64,000 bases of DNA from Actinomyces faecalis. GTDB lineage: Bacteria > Actinomycetota > Actinomycetes > Actinomycetales > Actinomycetaceae. The notes under the pieces are model-generated. The model had not been told where the DNA came from. It ran no database searches and worked only from the letters and a program-made list of their open reading frames with translations. A program made the position numbers and the translations under genes. Shown here piece by piece: positions 51,363-59,921 of this stretch; the stretch's first letter is position 1, and every line of letters begins with the position of its first letter. The stretch spans positions 992,001 through 1,056,000 of the forward strand of contig NZ_CP063418.1 of NCBI RefSeq assembly GCF_013184985.2. The letters run 5' to 3'.

Positions 51363-52316
51363 ATGACCCAGCACACGCCCCTGGCGGGCCGCACCCTCAT
51401 CAAAGGGCATGCCACGGAGAACGACTTCCTCCTCCTGGTGGACCCGGACTGCCAGGTGGCCCTCAGCGCCGCTGACGTTGCCGAGGTCTGCAACCGCCAT
51501 GCCGGGGCTGGTGCGGACGGCTTCGTCCGCGTGGTGCGCACCGCTTCCCTGCCCGGGGCCGGCAGCTTCCACCAGGCTGTGCCTGAGGCGGAGTGGTTCA
51601 TGGACTGCTACCACGCCGACGGATCACTGTCCCAGACAAACGGCAATGCCATCCGGCTCATGGCCGAGGTCCTGGTGCACGAGGGGCTGGCGCGGGTAGA
51701 GGACGGCGACTCGGTCACGATCGGGACCCGCGGTGGCGCACGTACGCTCACCCGCGGTGGCGGTCTGTGGACCGTGGACATGGGAGCAGCCCGGCTCATC
51801 CGCCCCCAGGGGGCAGCCGGTGAGGTCGACGACGAGGGCTGGGACACGGCCGTTACGGTGCCAGGCCTGGACGGAGTGCGGGCAGCGCTGTCGATCGCCA
51901 TGCCAGATCCGCACACGGTAGTGGCTCTGGCTGATGAGGCTGAGCTTGACGCCGCCTTCCTGGGGACTCTGCCCGGCCCTGACCGCCCGACCTATGACCC
52001 GCTGCCGCCCCAGGGGACCAGCCTGGAGCTTGTCCTCGCCCTGGGGCAGGACGATGACGACGGCGAGTGCGTGGGCCGTGCACGCGTGCGTGTGCTTGAG
52101 CGCGGGGTCGGAGAGACCCGCTCCAGCGCATCCGGCTGCTGCGCCGTCGCCGTCGCTCTTCACGAGTGGGAGGGGGCGGACGCGCCCACCGACTACCTCA
52201 TCGACGTGCCTGGCGGCCAGGTAGGGGTCCACGTGGGTGCGGATCCCTGGGCCGAGGACGCCACCGTCCTGCTCACTGGTCCGGCGAGCATCACCGGACG
52301 GCTGAGCCTGTCCTGA
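51363..52316 (+). CDS. dapF: Diaminopimelate epimerase homologue lacking both catalytic cysteines
   Basis: 317 aa with the whole DapF fold: KGHATENDF at residues 14-22, AGAGADGFVRVVRT near 50, WFMDCYHADGS near 80, and LERGVGETRS near 250. DapF racemises by two cysteines, one in MCGNG and one in (S/A)CG(T/S)G. Here the first motif reads QTNGNAIR (Asn93 at the Cys position, AAC at 51639-51641) and the second reads SSASG (Ser255, AGC at 52125-52127). The substrate-binding NPH is DPH. Two cysteines occur just after the second motif (residues 259-260), but not at the catalytic place. Epimerase activity is therefore doubtful; the symbol reflects homology only. Confidence 0.85.
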   Translation: MTQHTPLAGRTLIKGHATENDFLLLVDPDCQVALSAADVAEVCNRHAGAGADGFVRVVRTASLPGAGSFHQAVPEAEWFMDCYHADGSLSQTNGNAIRLMAEVLVHEGLARVEDGDSVTIGTRGGARTLTRGGGLWTVDMGAARLIRPQGAAGEVDDEGWDTAVTVPGLDGVRAALSIAMPDPHTVVALADEAELDAAFLGTLPGPDRPTYDPLPPQGTSLELVLALGQDDDDGECVGRARVRVLERGVGETRSSASGCCAVAVALHEWEGADAPTDYLIDVPGGQVGVHVGADPWAEDATVLLTGPASITGRLSLS

Positions 52317-52388
52317 GACCCGCACCGCACTACTCCCCCTGTCACGTGTCGCTTGCGCTGCGACTGCTCCCACTAGCCCGAAAGCCCC

Positions 52389-53789
52389 ATGTCTGATCTT
52401 TCCTCCCCCAGCACAACCACCTCGTCCCCGATCCATGTGGTGACCACTGGACTAATGCTCTTCGCACTGTTCTTCGGCGCCGGAAACCTCATCTTCCCCC
52501 CGGTCCTGGGCGCCTCAGCCGGCAACCACATGTGGCAGGTGGTCCTGGGCTTCTGCCTGACCGGCGTGCTGCTGCCGCTTGTCGCCGTCATCGCCGTGTC
52601 CACCTCTGGCGAGGGGATCCTCGGCCTGGCGCGGCGGGTGGGGCCGACCTTCGGGACGCTCATGCCGCTGGCGGTCTACCTGTCGATCGGCCCGATGTAC
52701 GCCGTGCCGAGGGTCGTGACCGTCTCCTACGAGCTGGCGACCCGGCCAGTGCTGGAACTGATGGGGACGACACCGGGATCCTGGGCACTGCCAGCTCACG
52801 CCACCATCTTCCTGGGAACCGCCCTCGTGCTGGGCCTGCGGCCCTCCAGGCTGGCGGACCGGATCGGGCGCTGGCTGACCCCGTCCCTGCTCATCCTCAT
52901 CGCCGTCCTGTGCGCCATCACGATCACCCAGTCCGCGCCCCTGGAGCGTCCCGCTCAGCCAGGCTATGACAGCCATCCGCTGGTCATCGGGCTGACGAAG
53001 GGGTACCTCACGATGGACGTCCTGGCGGCCACCGTCTTCGGGATCGTGGTCATCCAGTCCCTGCGCTCGCACGGGTTCACCTCAACCGGCGCGGTCACCA
53101 GGGCCACGATCGGTGCCGGCAGCCTGGCAGCTGCCCTGCTGGCTGCGGTCTATGTGGGGCTGGCGATGATCGGCGCCCGCACGCCGGGGCAGGACGTGTC
53201 TGACGGCACGGCCCTGCTGCGTGACGCGGCGAGCTCGGCCCTGGGGAGCGCCGGTGTGGTGGTGCTGGCCGGCATCGTGCTGCTGGCCTGCCTGACCACC
53301 GCCGTCGGACTGCTCTCTTCATTCTCAGCCTATGCCCACACCGCGTGGCCCAAGGTGCCCTTCGCGACCTGGCTGACCGGCTCGACCGCTGTCTCCTTCG
53401 CGCTGGCGAACCTGGGTCTGGCAACCGTGCTCGCGATCATCTCGCCGTTGACGCTGCTGCTCTACCCCATCGCCATCACGCTCGTGGCGGTGACGCTCGT
53501 GGACGCGGCGGCGCCAGGACACCTGCGCGCCACCTACCTGCTGCCGGTGGCGACGGCGATCGTCCTGGGAGCTGTCTCAGCGGCCTCAGACATGGGATGG
53601 ACCACGCCGAGCGACCTGCTGGCTCGCACGGGCATGTGGAACGACTCGACTGGCTGGATCGTGCCGACCCTGGTCGTGGTGCTGATCGGTATCGGGATCG
53701 ACGTGGCCACTGGGCGCTGGTCCACTCCGGCCTCGGACCTGTCTGGCGCGGACGACGACGTCGCCCGGGTCGCGGCCCAGGGCTTCTGA
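52389..53789 (+). CDS. brnQ: Branched-chain amino acid:cation symporter
   Basis: BrnQ/LIVCS-family transporter for leucine, isoleucine and valine, 466 aa, with about twelve membrane segments. The N-terminal motif LMLFALFFGAGNLIFPPVLG near residue 19 is diagnostic. YAVPRVVTVSYE and FSAYAHTAWPKVPF follow. GAAAG-like purines lie 5 nt before the ATG. It ends 19 nt before a strong stem-loop shared with the convergent hexosaminidase gene. Confidence 0.93.
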   Translation: MSDLSSPSTTTSSPIHVVTTGLMLFALFFGAGNLIFPPVLGASAGNHMWQVVLGFCLTGVLLPLVAVIAVSTSGEGILGLARRVGPTFGTLMPLAVYLSIGPMYAVPRVVTVSYELATRPVLELMGTTPGSWALPAHATIFLGTALVLGLRPSRLADRIGRWLTPSLLILIAVLCAITITQSAPLERPAQPGYDSHPLVIGLTKGYLTMDVLAATVFGIVVIQSLRSHGFTSTGAVTRATIGAGSLAAALLAAVYVGLAMIGARTPGQDVSDGTALLRDAASSALGSAGVVVLAGIVLLACLTTAVGLLSSFSAYAHTAWPKVPFATWLTGSTAVSFALANLGLATVLAIISPLTLLLYPIAITLVAVTLVDAAAPGHLRATYLLPVATAIVLGAVSAASDMGWTTPSDLLARTGMWNDSTGWIVPTLVVVLIGIGIDVATGRWSTPASDLSGADDDVARVAAQGF

Positions 53790-53807
53790 CACGCTGGGCG
53801 AAGGAAA

Positions 53808-53839
53808 GGCCCCCGAGGAGCACCAGCTCCTCGGGGGCC
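53808..53839. terminator. Bidirectional terminator between brnQ and hexosaminidase genes
   Basis: GGCCCCCGAGGAGC pairs perfectly (14 bp) around ACCA. A T-rich TTTCCTT follows on the minus strand, so it is stronger for the hexosaminidase gene. Confidence 0.75.
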
Positions 53840-53851
53840 GACTTCCAGCGC

Positions 53852-56800
53852 CTACTGCTCCCGGCGACGCCTGAGCAGGACGCCGCCACCGACCAGCGTC
53901 GTCAGGGCGCCCAGTGCCACGGCACTGACCGTGATGCCCGTCCTGGCGAGGGAACGTGCGCCTGTGCGTCCGTGCTCGCGGTCGCTGGTGGAGGAGACGG
54001 CCAGAGCCTTCGCGCTGGGGGCGTCCGAGGGACGCTGATCTGGGGCGGGGTCTGGTTCGTCCTTGTCACCGGGGTTGGTGGTGCCGGGCTCGTCGTCGGA
54101 GCCGTCTGGTTCGTTCTCGTCACCGGGGTTGGTGGTGCCGGGCTCGTCGTCGGGCTCGTGAGTCTCAGGCTCGCTGACCGTGAGGGTCACGGTCGTCTCG
54201 ACGCTGAGACCGTCACGGATGACGACGACCGGGAACGTGTGCACTCCTGGCTCGCTCAACGAGCCGCTGATGGTGAGTGCGCCAGCGTCATAGACCAGCC
54301 CCCGAGGTAGTCCTTGGGGGAAAGAGGTGGTGACGGCCTGGGTGATGGAGCTGCCGCTCAGCCGCAGCGCCACCGGTGTGATGTCCGCGCCCTTGTCGAC
54401 TGTCTGCCTGTTGTTCTCTACCTCCACCGTCAAGGTAGCGGCACCTGCCGCAGGCTTGAGGACGGGACCCTCCTCGACCGTAGGCTTGTCCGGCTCCTCC
54501 AGCGCGACGGCAGGAACCGCTCCCTGGACACAGATGCTGGCAGCCGAGGCGAACTGGTCCTGCTGGTCGGCGAACTCGTCCCACACGTCGGTGATTTCGA
54601 GCTTGACGAACTGTCCGTCAAGAGCCTCGGGGAACGTCGCACGCTGCCAGTGCGTGGAGCTCTCCCACGTTCCGGAGACCACCGGTGTGCCCCAGTCGGC
54701 GTCCCCTGCCTTGGCGGTGGGGGAGACGTAGATCCTGTAGTCCTTGATACGGCCGTTGACCTTGCCCTGACGGGACAGGTACTCCACGGTCAGCATCTTG
54801 TTTCCGTCAAGCGCGGTGGTGGGGTTGAACACGAGCCAGTGCGGCAGCGTGGGCGTGGCCCCTTGCCACTGGCTGTGCCAGAAGGTGGTGTCCTTCCCGT
54901 CGAAGGCGGCGGCAACGTGGCCGTTGACCGGTCCTTCACCAGCTGTCTCCTCAGAGTCAGTCGACAGGTCAGTGAAGCCGGAGCACACGCGTGCGCCCAG
55001 GGTCGAGGTCAGCGCTGCTGTGACCTGGCGGGAGGAGCCCTCCTCCTCACCCCACGACCACGTGAAAGTCGCGGTGGCCGATCCGGCTGCCGTCGTGTTG
55101 ACGATAGTGGCCTTGACGTGTGCCGTGCCCCCAGCCGGGATCTGTGGGACATCGACTGTCTGGGGCAGTCCCGTCCAGCCCTCGGGCAGGGACAGAGATA
55201 CTGTCGAGGCAGGCACGGGCGCGTCAGATCCCGCGCTGAGCGCGATCGTGACCGTACCGGGCGCAGCCGGGCTGATCTCGCTCAGGTTGGCTTCCTGGAC
55301 GGACATGCCGATCTGGCGGCTGAGGGTGAACACGGCACTGTCGGCCAGCTCTGTGCCGTCGGAGACGAGGTCACGGGGGAATTGCGCGACCGTTCCGGCA
55401 GCCAGCTTGTTGCCGGAACCTGACAGAGTCTGGGTGAGATCAACACCTTCAGCTGACACACCCTGGATATCCACGTGCTTCTCGCTGCCCGTGGCCACGG
55501 CCAGGTACTGATTGGTCAGTGCATTGCGCAGGGCGATACCGTTCCCAGCCTTCCCGTCGTCACCACGCGTGGTATGGAGACTCACGCGCCACTTCTGTGG
55601 GTTGTGCTCGACCGGAGCCTGGGTGCGGTACGCGCGCTCGGTGTAGCGGATCGACATGTCACCGCACTCGCGAAGCTCTGGGCGTGCGCCGACCTCGGTG
55701 ACGACCGACAGGTGCTTGATCCCGGTGAACATCGACAGGCACTTGCCCGAGGCGGTGTCGCGCACCTGGTAGTAGCCGTCGTAGGTCTTGCTCAGCTGCC
55801 ACGGACCTTCGCCGACGGACTTCAGCTCCTGCAGGTCGTAGGTGCCCTCGGGTAGCTCCGTCCCGGGGACCGTGTCTCGTAGGGTGGGCTCACCGATGGA
55901 GTCGATCGCGCGCTTCATACTGTTCCAGTCCTGCCACGGGCGTGAGGCGGACCAGGTCAGCTGGGACAGGAGGCGCAGGCCGTCGCCGATGTACATCGCG
56001 ACCTCGTTCTCGGTCTCATAGTCCGAGCGGTCGGGCCAGACCGAGACCTTGGCTCCCAGCAGGCCCTTGTAGTGAGGGTCAATCTTGCGGTTGCCGTCGA
56101 AGGTCCCCACGTTCCAGCCCGAGCTGTACAGCTGGCCGGGGTCGACGTCGTAGACCTTGGCCGAGCGTGACCAGTACAGGCTCTGGCTGGCGTTCATCAG
56201 CTGGTAACCGCGCTCGGCGAGCTGGGTCGGCTGGAGTCCGGAACCCAGCCAGTACTCCACGATGATGTCCTTGTCCAAGGTGACAGCCTGGGTGTCGATG
56301 ACCCCGTCGTTCCAGATACGCAGGGTCTTGCCCTTGGTCTTGATGTAGGCGTTGATCTCGTTGATGAAGCCGGTGAAGGCGTCAGCAGCGGTGGCGTTGG
56401 GGCCGTAGGTGGCCTTCGCATACTCCCCGAGCTGGGGGAAGGTGTCGTAGGAGGCACCCATCATGTACTCGTCGGCACCCATGTGCCAGTAGCTGGTGTC
56501 AAAGACACCGTCGTACTCGTCAATGAGGTCCTTGAGGAGCTGACGAGCCTCAGGCTTGGAGATGTCCAGGCCGTCAGCACGGAGCGAGCCGTTGGCGCGG
56601 GCGAGCTGGTACTGGGGGGAGTTCTCCAACCAGATGTTCATGTGGCCAGGGGAGTTGATCTCCGGGATGACCTCAATGCCGTAGGAACGTGCCTTGGCCA
56701 CCAGCCTCCTGATGTCCTCCTTGGTGTAGTAGGAGTAGGTGTTGGTGTCCGGGTAGGTGTCCGACTTCAGCTTCATCTCCAGCAGGAGGTAGTTGAGACG

Positions 56801-57442
56801 AAGGTCAGCCATGTCATCGAGGAGCTGGCTGATCCACTCCTCGGAGACGTTGATCTGGCAGGCGCACAAGGTGACGCCGCGCTCGACGTACTGGGGCTTG
56901 GAGACTACCGTCCCGGCGGGGAGGGTCACGGTGCCCTGGCGCAGGAGCTGGGAGACTGAGCGGGTGCCGTAGAAGACGCCGATGTCGGTGGCACCGACGA
57001 CCTTGAACCCCTCGGAGCCGGTGGTCAGCTCGAAGCCCTCCTTGCCGAGCTCGCTCAGGCGGTCCTCAGCCTTGATGAGCTCGATGTCGGTGGCCTTGGC
57101 GTCTGCGACGCCAGCGAGGCCGGGCACGCTGGAGCCCAGATAGGCGCTCAGCTCGGTGGCGAGCGTGCTCACGCGTGGCGCGAGCGAGGAGTCCTCGGCG
57201 ACGACTCGGGCACCGTCCACCAGGGACCATGTGCCGCCGCTGTTGGTCCAGCCGTCCAGGGAGGGGATGGTATCGGGCAGGGCGGCTGTGCCCTGCGGGT
57301 CGTAGGAAGAGGCGGTGGTGGGCTCTGCCGCGTCGGGGGCGGCAGCTGTGGTGGGGATGGGGAGCGCTGCCGCGAGGGCCAGGGCCCCTAACGCAGCCAG
57401 TGCGCGCATGACGCTGTGCAATGTCGTTAACCTTCGCTTCAC
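53852..57442 (-). CDS. Sortase-anchored multidomain beta-N-acetylhexosaminidase (GH20)
   Basis: Surface glycosidase, about 1196 aa, cutting terminal GlcNAc/GalNAc from glycans. Order: Sec signal peptide (KRR, then ALAALGALALAAALPIPTTA); GH20 N-terminal domain; GH20 barrel with ERGVTLCACQI and catalytic HMGADE near residue 321; a trefoil-like stretch (YYQVRDTASGKCLSM); a NEW3-like beta domain; a discoidin/F5-8C carbohydrate-binding domain (AAFDGKDTTFWHSQW); an Ig-like domain; two 18-residue DEPGTTNPGD repeats; and a sorting signal LARTG + hydrophobic stretch + RRRRE. LAxTG is typical of Actinomyces surface proteins. The start is uncertain: GTG 57442 gives a basic n-region, while ATG 57409 would remove it; neither has a good Shine-Dalgarno. 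Confidence 0.9.
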   Translation of the reverse strand: MKRRLTTLHSVMRALAALGALALAAALPIPTTAAAPDAAEPTTASSYDPQGTAALPDTIPSLDGWTNSGGTWSLVDGARVVAEDSSLAPRVSTLATELSAYLGSSVPGLAGVADAKATDIELIKAEDRLSELGKEGFELTTGSEGFKVVGATDIGVFYGTRSVSQLLRQGTVTLPAGTVVSKPQYVERGVTLCACQINVSEEWISQLLDDMADLRLNYLLLEMKLKSDTYPDTNTYSYYTKEDIRRLVAKARSYGIEVIPEINSPGHMNIWLENSPQYQLARANGSLRADGLDISKPEARQLLKDLIDEYDGVFDTSYWHMGADEYMMGASYDTFPQLGEYAKATYGPNATAADAFTGFINEINAYIKTKGKTLRIWNDGVIDTQAVTLDKDIIVEYWLGSGLQPTQLAERGYQLMNASQSLYWSRSAKVYDVDPGQLYSSGWNVGTFDGNRKIDPHYKGLLGAKVSVWPDRSDYETENEVAMYIGDGLRLLSQLTWSASRPWQDWNSMKRAIDSIGEPTLRDTVPGTELPEGTYDLQELKSVGEGPWQLSKTYDGYYQVRDTASGKCLSMFTGIKHLSVVTEVGARPELRECGDMSIRYTERAYRTQAPVEHNPQKWRVSLHTTRGDDGKAGNGIALRNALTNQYLAVATGSEKHVDIQGVSAEGVDLTQTLSGSGNKLAAGTVAQFPRDLVSDGTELADSAVFTLSRQIGMSVQEANLSEISPAAPGTVTIALSAGSDAPVPASTVSLSLPEGWTGLPQTVDVPQIPAGGTAHVKATIVNTTAAGSATATFTWSWGEEEGSSRQVTAALTSTLGARVCSGFTDLSTDSEETAGEGPVNGHVAAAFDGKDTTFWHSQWQGATPTLPHWLVFNPTTALDGNKMLTVEYLSRQGKVNGRIKDYRIYVSPTAKAGDADWGTPVVSGTWESSTHWQRATFPEALDGQFVKLEITDVWDEFADQQDQFASAASICVQGAVPAVALEEPDKPTVEEGPVLKPAAGAATLTVEVENNRQTVDKGADITPVALRLSGSSITQAVTTSFPQGLPRGLVYDAGALTISGSLSEPGVHTFPVVVIRDGLSVETTVTLTVSEPETHEPDDEPGTTNPGDENEPDGSDDEPGTTNPGDKDEPDPAPDQRPSDAPSAKALAVSSTSDREHGRTGARSLARTGITVSAVALGALTTLVGGGVLLRRRREQ
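54051..54155. repeat. Two 54-bp tandem repeats in the wall-spanning linker of the hexosaminidase gene
   Basis: Period 54 nt, encoding the 18-residue unit with DEPGTTNPGD twice. Only a few bases differ. Copy number is likely to vary between strains. Confidence 0.75.
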
Positions 57443-57532
57443 TTGGAGGGACCACGTCGGTGTGTGCCCTGCGAGGCATCTCAGCGGAAGAGTGAGATGG
57501 GTGTCCCGACTTTTGATCGGGGTGCGAAGAAA

Positions 57533-57538
57533 AGTGTA
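57533..57538 (-). promoter_or_regulatory. Possible -10 of the hexosaminidase gene
   Basis: TACACT (in TATACACT, minus strand), about 90 nt before GTG 57442. No clear -35 was found. Confidence 0.4.
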
Positions 57539-57593
57539 TACGAGAGAGCGCGCGTGGGTGCTTTGCTGAGGCAACCCCGCTTAACGCCTGGAG

Positions 57594-58202
57594 TCATCGG
57601 CGCACGCGCAGGACACGGAAGCCCTTGGACGAGGACTCCTTGCTCACTGTGTAGCCCTGCTCGCCCATCCAGCGGGCCAAGGAGTCCGCGCCGAGGTTCT
57701 TGCCGACCACCAACCAGGCCTCGCCGTCCTCGGACAGCAGCGGCAGCCAGCTGAGCAGGAGACCGTGCAGGGCCTCCTTGCCCACGCGTACCGGTGGGTT
57801 GGACCAGATGAGGTCGAGATGGCGCCCGGTCCTGTACAGTTCGGCCAGCAGCTCCTCGGCCTGGACCGCCCGTACCTGGTCGTGGCCGGCGGTGACGGCG
57901 TTGCGGGTGGTCAGCTCAAGCGCGCGGTCGTTGACGTCGACGGCGAGGACCTCGGCCTGTGGGCTGGCGTCAGCCAGCGCCAGGGCGATTGCTCCCCAGC
58001 CGCACCCCAGATCGAGGAAGGTACCGGTGCTAGGCGGCTGGGGAACGTGGTCGAGCAGCACCTGGGTGCCCTTGTCCAGGCGGGAGGCGGAGAAGACGCC
58101 GGAGGCGGTGACGACCTCGTGCTCGCGGCCTCGGATGAGGAACCGGTGGGTCTGCTCCTGGGCCGGGACGGAGGGGGAGGCAGTGAAGTAGTGCTCGCTC
58201 AC
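57594..58202 (-). CDS. RsmC/RlmG-like class I methyltransferase
   Basis: 202-aa S-adenosylmethionine-dependent methyltransferase of the MTS group, probably modifying rRNA guanine-N2. LDLGCGWGAIALALA (SAM site, about residue 64), VDVNDRALELTTRNA and the catalytic NPPVRVGKEALHG (NPP(F/Y) group) near 135 are present. The N-terminal non-catalytic domain of E. coli RsmC is absent, as in most Gram-positive versions. The GTG start follows TAGCCT by 7 nt. It lies 35 nt downstream of the MFS gene but has its own promoter element. Confidence 0.88.
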   Translation of the reverse strand: MSEHYFTASPSVPAQEQTHRFLIRGREHEVVTASGVFSASRLDKGTQVLLDHVPQPPSTGTFLDLGCGWGAIALALADASPQAEVLAVDVNDRALELTTRNAVTAGHDQVRAVQAEELLAELYRTGRHLDLIWSNPPVRVGKEALHGLLLSWLPLLSEDGEAWLVVGKNLGADSLARWMGEQGYTVSKESSSKGFRVLRVRR

Positions 58203-58209
58203 GCCCGCA

Positions 58210-58215
58210 AGGCTA
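58210..58215 (-). promoter_or_regulatory. Leaderless-type -10 for the methyltransferase gene
   Basis: TAGCCT (minus strand) ends 7 nt before the GTG at 58202. Confidence 0.55.
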
Positions 58216-58237
58216 CCCAGGTGGCGGACGGTCCTTC

Positions 58238-59677
58238 TCAGGCCGCGCGCTGGGCGAGTGCCGGGGTGAGCGCGAGCAGGAGCCCGAGCACCACCGCGAC
58301 CGGGACCACGATCGCGGCCTCGACCCCGGCTGCCGTGGGCGCGGTCAGGCTCGTCACCAGGGTGCCGAGCGTCGCTCCGCCGGCGTTGCCGGCCACCGTC
58401 ACGGCCGTGGCCACAGACGTCTGCGAGAGGCCGTCGCTGTCGAGCCCTCGCTCGCTGGGGTCCGTGACGCAGCGGATCATCGTGTCCTGGTGCGTCAGCC
58501 CCATTCCGACCCCGGCCAGCGTCCAGCCGGCGTGCACCAGCCACCACGGCCCCAGGCTGCTCAGCGCCATGACGAGGAGGCCGGAGCCTGCGGCAAAGGC
58601 CAGGGCGCCAGCCGTGCCACGCAGCAGGTACCGCCGGGGTGTACGTGCGGGCCTGGCGCCGCACCACATGGCGACGGCGCTCCACGCCAGCCCGTTGGCG
58701 GTCAGCGCCCAGCCCACGGCTGCGGGCCCCAGCCCCAGCACGTCGTGCGAGGCGGGAGAGATCAGGAAGTCCAGGGCGAAGTAGACGGCGCACACCCAGG
58801 CCAGCGTCGCGACAGCGGCAGGACGGCCAGGAGCCAGGCGCATGACGCCGGCGGGGAAGACCCGGGCGCAGGCCCTCACCGCGCAGGCCAGGCCGATAGC
58901 GCCTGCCGGCCAGATCCAGGCAGAGGAGGCCGGGACGAGGCCGATCAGCGCTACCCCTCCCGCCAGGGTGAGGGCGGCGGCCCACGGCGGGGCGTCGTCG
59001 TCCCCGCTGACGCTCAGGCCCCGGACCTCCCGGGCCATGACCAGCCGGGCCGCCACGAGCACGGGGACGTACCCCACCAGTGCCCACCTCCAGCTCCAGG
59101 CCGAGGACAGCACCGAGGCGTAGACAGGACCGATGAGCGAGGAGACGATCCACATGGCGGAGGAAGCCGCCAGGAAGAGCCTGCGCCAGGCCTCGGGCAG
59201 ACCGGCGACGAGCACCCCGGTGGACACGGTCGCCAGCGCCCCGGCAGCGAGCCCGCGCAGGACCTCGCCGAGCACGTAGACGCCGATGCTCGGAGCCAGC
59301 GCGCCGAGGACGGCTCCGGCCACGAGGACGGTCGTGAGCACGGTCATGAGCCGGTCGGCACGCCAGCGCTGGAGCATCGCCCCGCCCAGCGGCATCGTGA
59401 GAAAGGTCGGGACCATGGCCGCGGCGGTGACCAGGCCGTAGTGCGCACGGGCACCCAGGTCGGTGGCCATGAGCGGCAGGACCGTCTGGTTGATGTAGGT
59501 CTGCATCCCGGCCATGAGCTCGACGGCGAGCATGGCGAGGGCCAGGTGGCCCAGCCGGGTGGTGAGGACTGTACGTGCTGACGGTGAGGGCTGGGGCCGC
59601 AGACACGGCGCGAGGGCAGGGTCCTGGGCAGCAGGCGTGCCCTGGGCCTGTGGGGGATCCGGGACAGGCGTGCTCAC
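58238..59677 (-). CDS. MFS transporter
   Basis: Major facilitator, 479 aa, with about 12-14 membrane segments after a Pro-rich cytoplasmic N-terminus of about 35 residues. LPLMATDLGARAHYGLVTAA and PLGGAMLQRWRADRLM (loop 2-3 motif A region) fit drug:proton antiporters of the DHA type, but the substrate is unknown. The GTG start is preceded by TAACCT at 6 nt. Divergent from the hflX leader. Confidence 0.85.
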   Translation of the reverse strand: MSTPVPDPPQAQGTPAAQDPALAPCLRPQPSPSARTVLTTRLGHLALAMLAVELMAGMQTYINQTVLPLMATDLGARAHYGLVTAAAMVPTFLTMPLGGAMLQRWRADRLMTVLTTVLVAGAVLGALAPSIGVYVLGEVLRGLAAGALATVSTGVLVAGLPEAWRRLFLAASSAMWIVSSLIGPVYASVLSSAWSWRWALVGYVPVLVAARLVMAREVRGLSVSGDDDAPPWAAALTLAGGVALIGLVPASSAWIWPAGAIGLACAVRACARVFPAGVMRLAPGRPAAVATLAWVCAVYFALDFLISPASHDVLGLGPAAVGWALTANGLAWSAVAMWCGARPARTPRRYLLRGTAGALAFAAGSGLLVMALSSLGPWWLVHAGWTLAGVGMGLTHQDTMIRCVTDPSERGLDSDGLSQTSVATAVTVAGNAGGATLGTLVTSLTAPTAAGVEAAIVVPVAVVLGLLLALTPALAQRAA

Positions 59678-59683
59678 GGTGGC

Positions 59684-59689
59684 AGGTTA
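59684..59689 (-). promoter_or_regulatory. Leaderless-type -10 for the MFS gene
   Basis: TAACCT (minus strand) ends 6 nt before the GTG at 59677. Confidence 0.55.
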
Positions 59690-59792
59690 GCGGGTGCCGC
59701 GGAGCCGGGAGCACGTGGTACGAGCCCGGCTGGTGCGGGGTGATCTGCGTCGGTCTTGCCGCACCAGGCTGGTGTCACGGGCGCAGGGCCGT

Positions 59793-59798
59793 TACGAT
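59793..59798 (+). promoter_or_regulatory. Leaderless-type -10 for the hflX leader ORF
   Basis: TACGAT ends 7 nt before the ATG at 59806, the same geometry as at other genes here. The hflX start itself lies 124 nt beyond this element. Confidence 0.5.
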
Positions 59799-59805
59799 GC
59801 CACCC

Positions 59806-59829
59806 ATGTGGATTTTCCGTATGCGCTGA
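59806..59829 (+). CDS. Putative leader peptide of hflX (MWIFRMR)
   Basis: Seven codons and a TGA, with the ATG placed exactly as in other leaderless genes here; an in-frame ATG nine bases upstream overlaps the -10 element. It ends in Arg-Met-Arg, which fits the (R/K)-x-(R/K) pattern at which macrolide-bound ribosomes stall. It resembles known regulatory leaders such as ErmBL (begins MLVFQMR), ErmDL (contains MRLR) and MsrDL (MYLIFM). A hairpin starts right after its stop. Translation is not shown; this is a prediction. Confidence 0.5.
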   Translation: MWIFRMR

Positions 59830-59854
59830 GACGGCGACAGCCGACGTCGCCGTC
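59830..59854 (+). promoter_or_regulatory. Stem-loop in the hflX leader
   Basis: GACGGCGAC pairs perfectly with GTCGCCGTC around a 7-nt loop, starting immediately after the leader stop codon. A second, weaker hairpin (GGTCCG/CGGACC, 59869-59893) follows. GTCCT at 59852-59856 could pair with the AGGAC of the hflX ribosome-binding site, giving a possible on/off switch. Confidence 0.45.
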
Positions 59855-59921
59855 CTGACGAGACTGCCGGTCCGTTGAGCCTTGCTCCGGACCTCCGCAC
59901 GCATACGACGAAGGACTCTTC

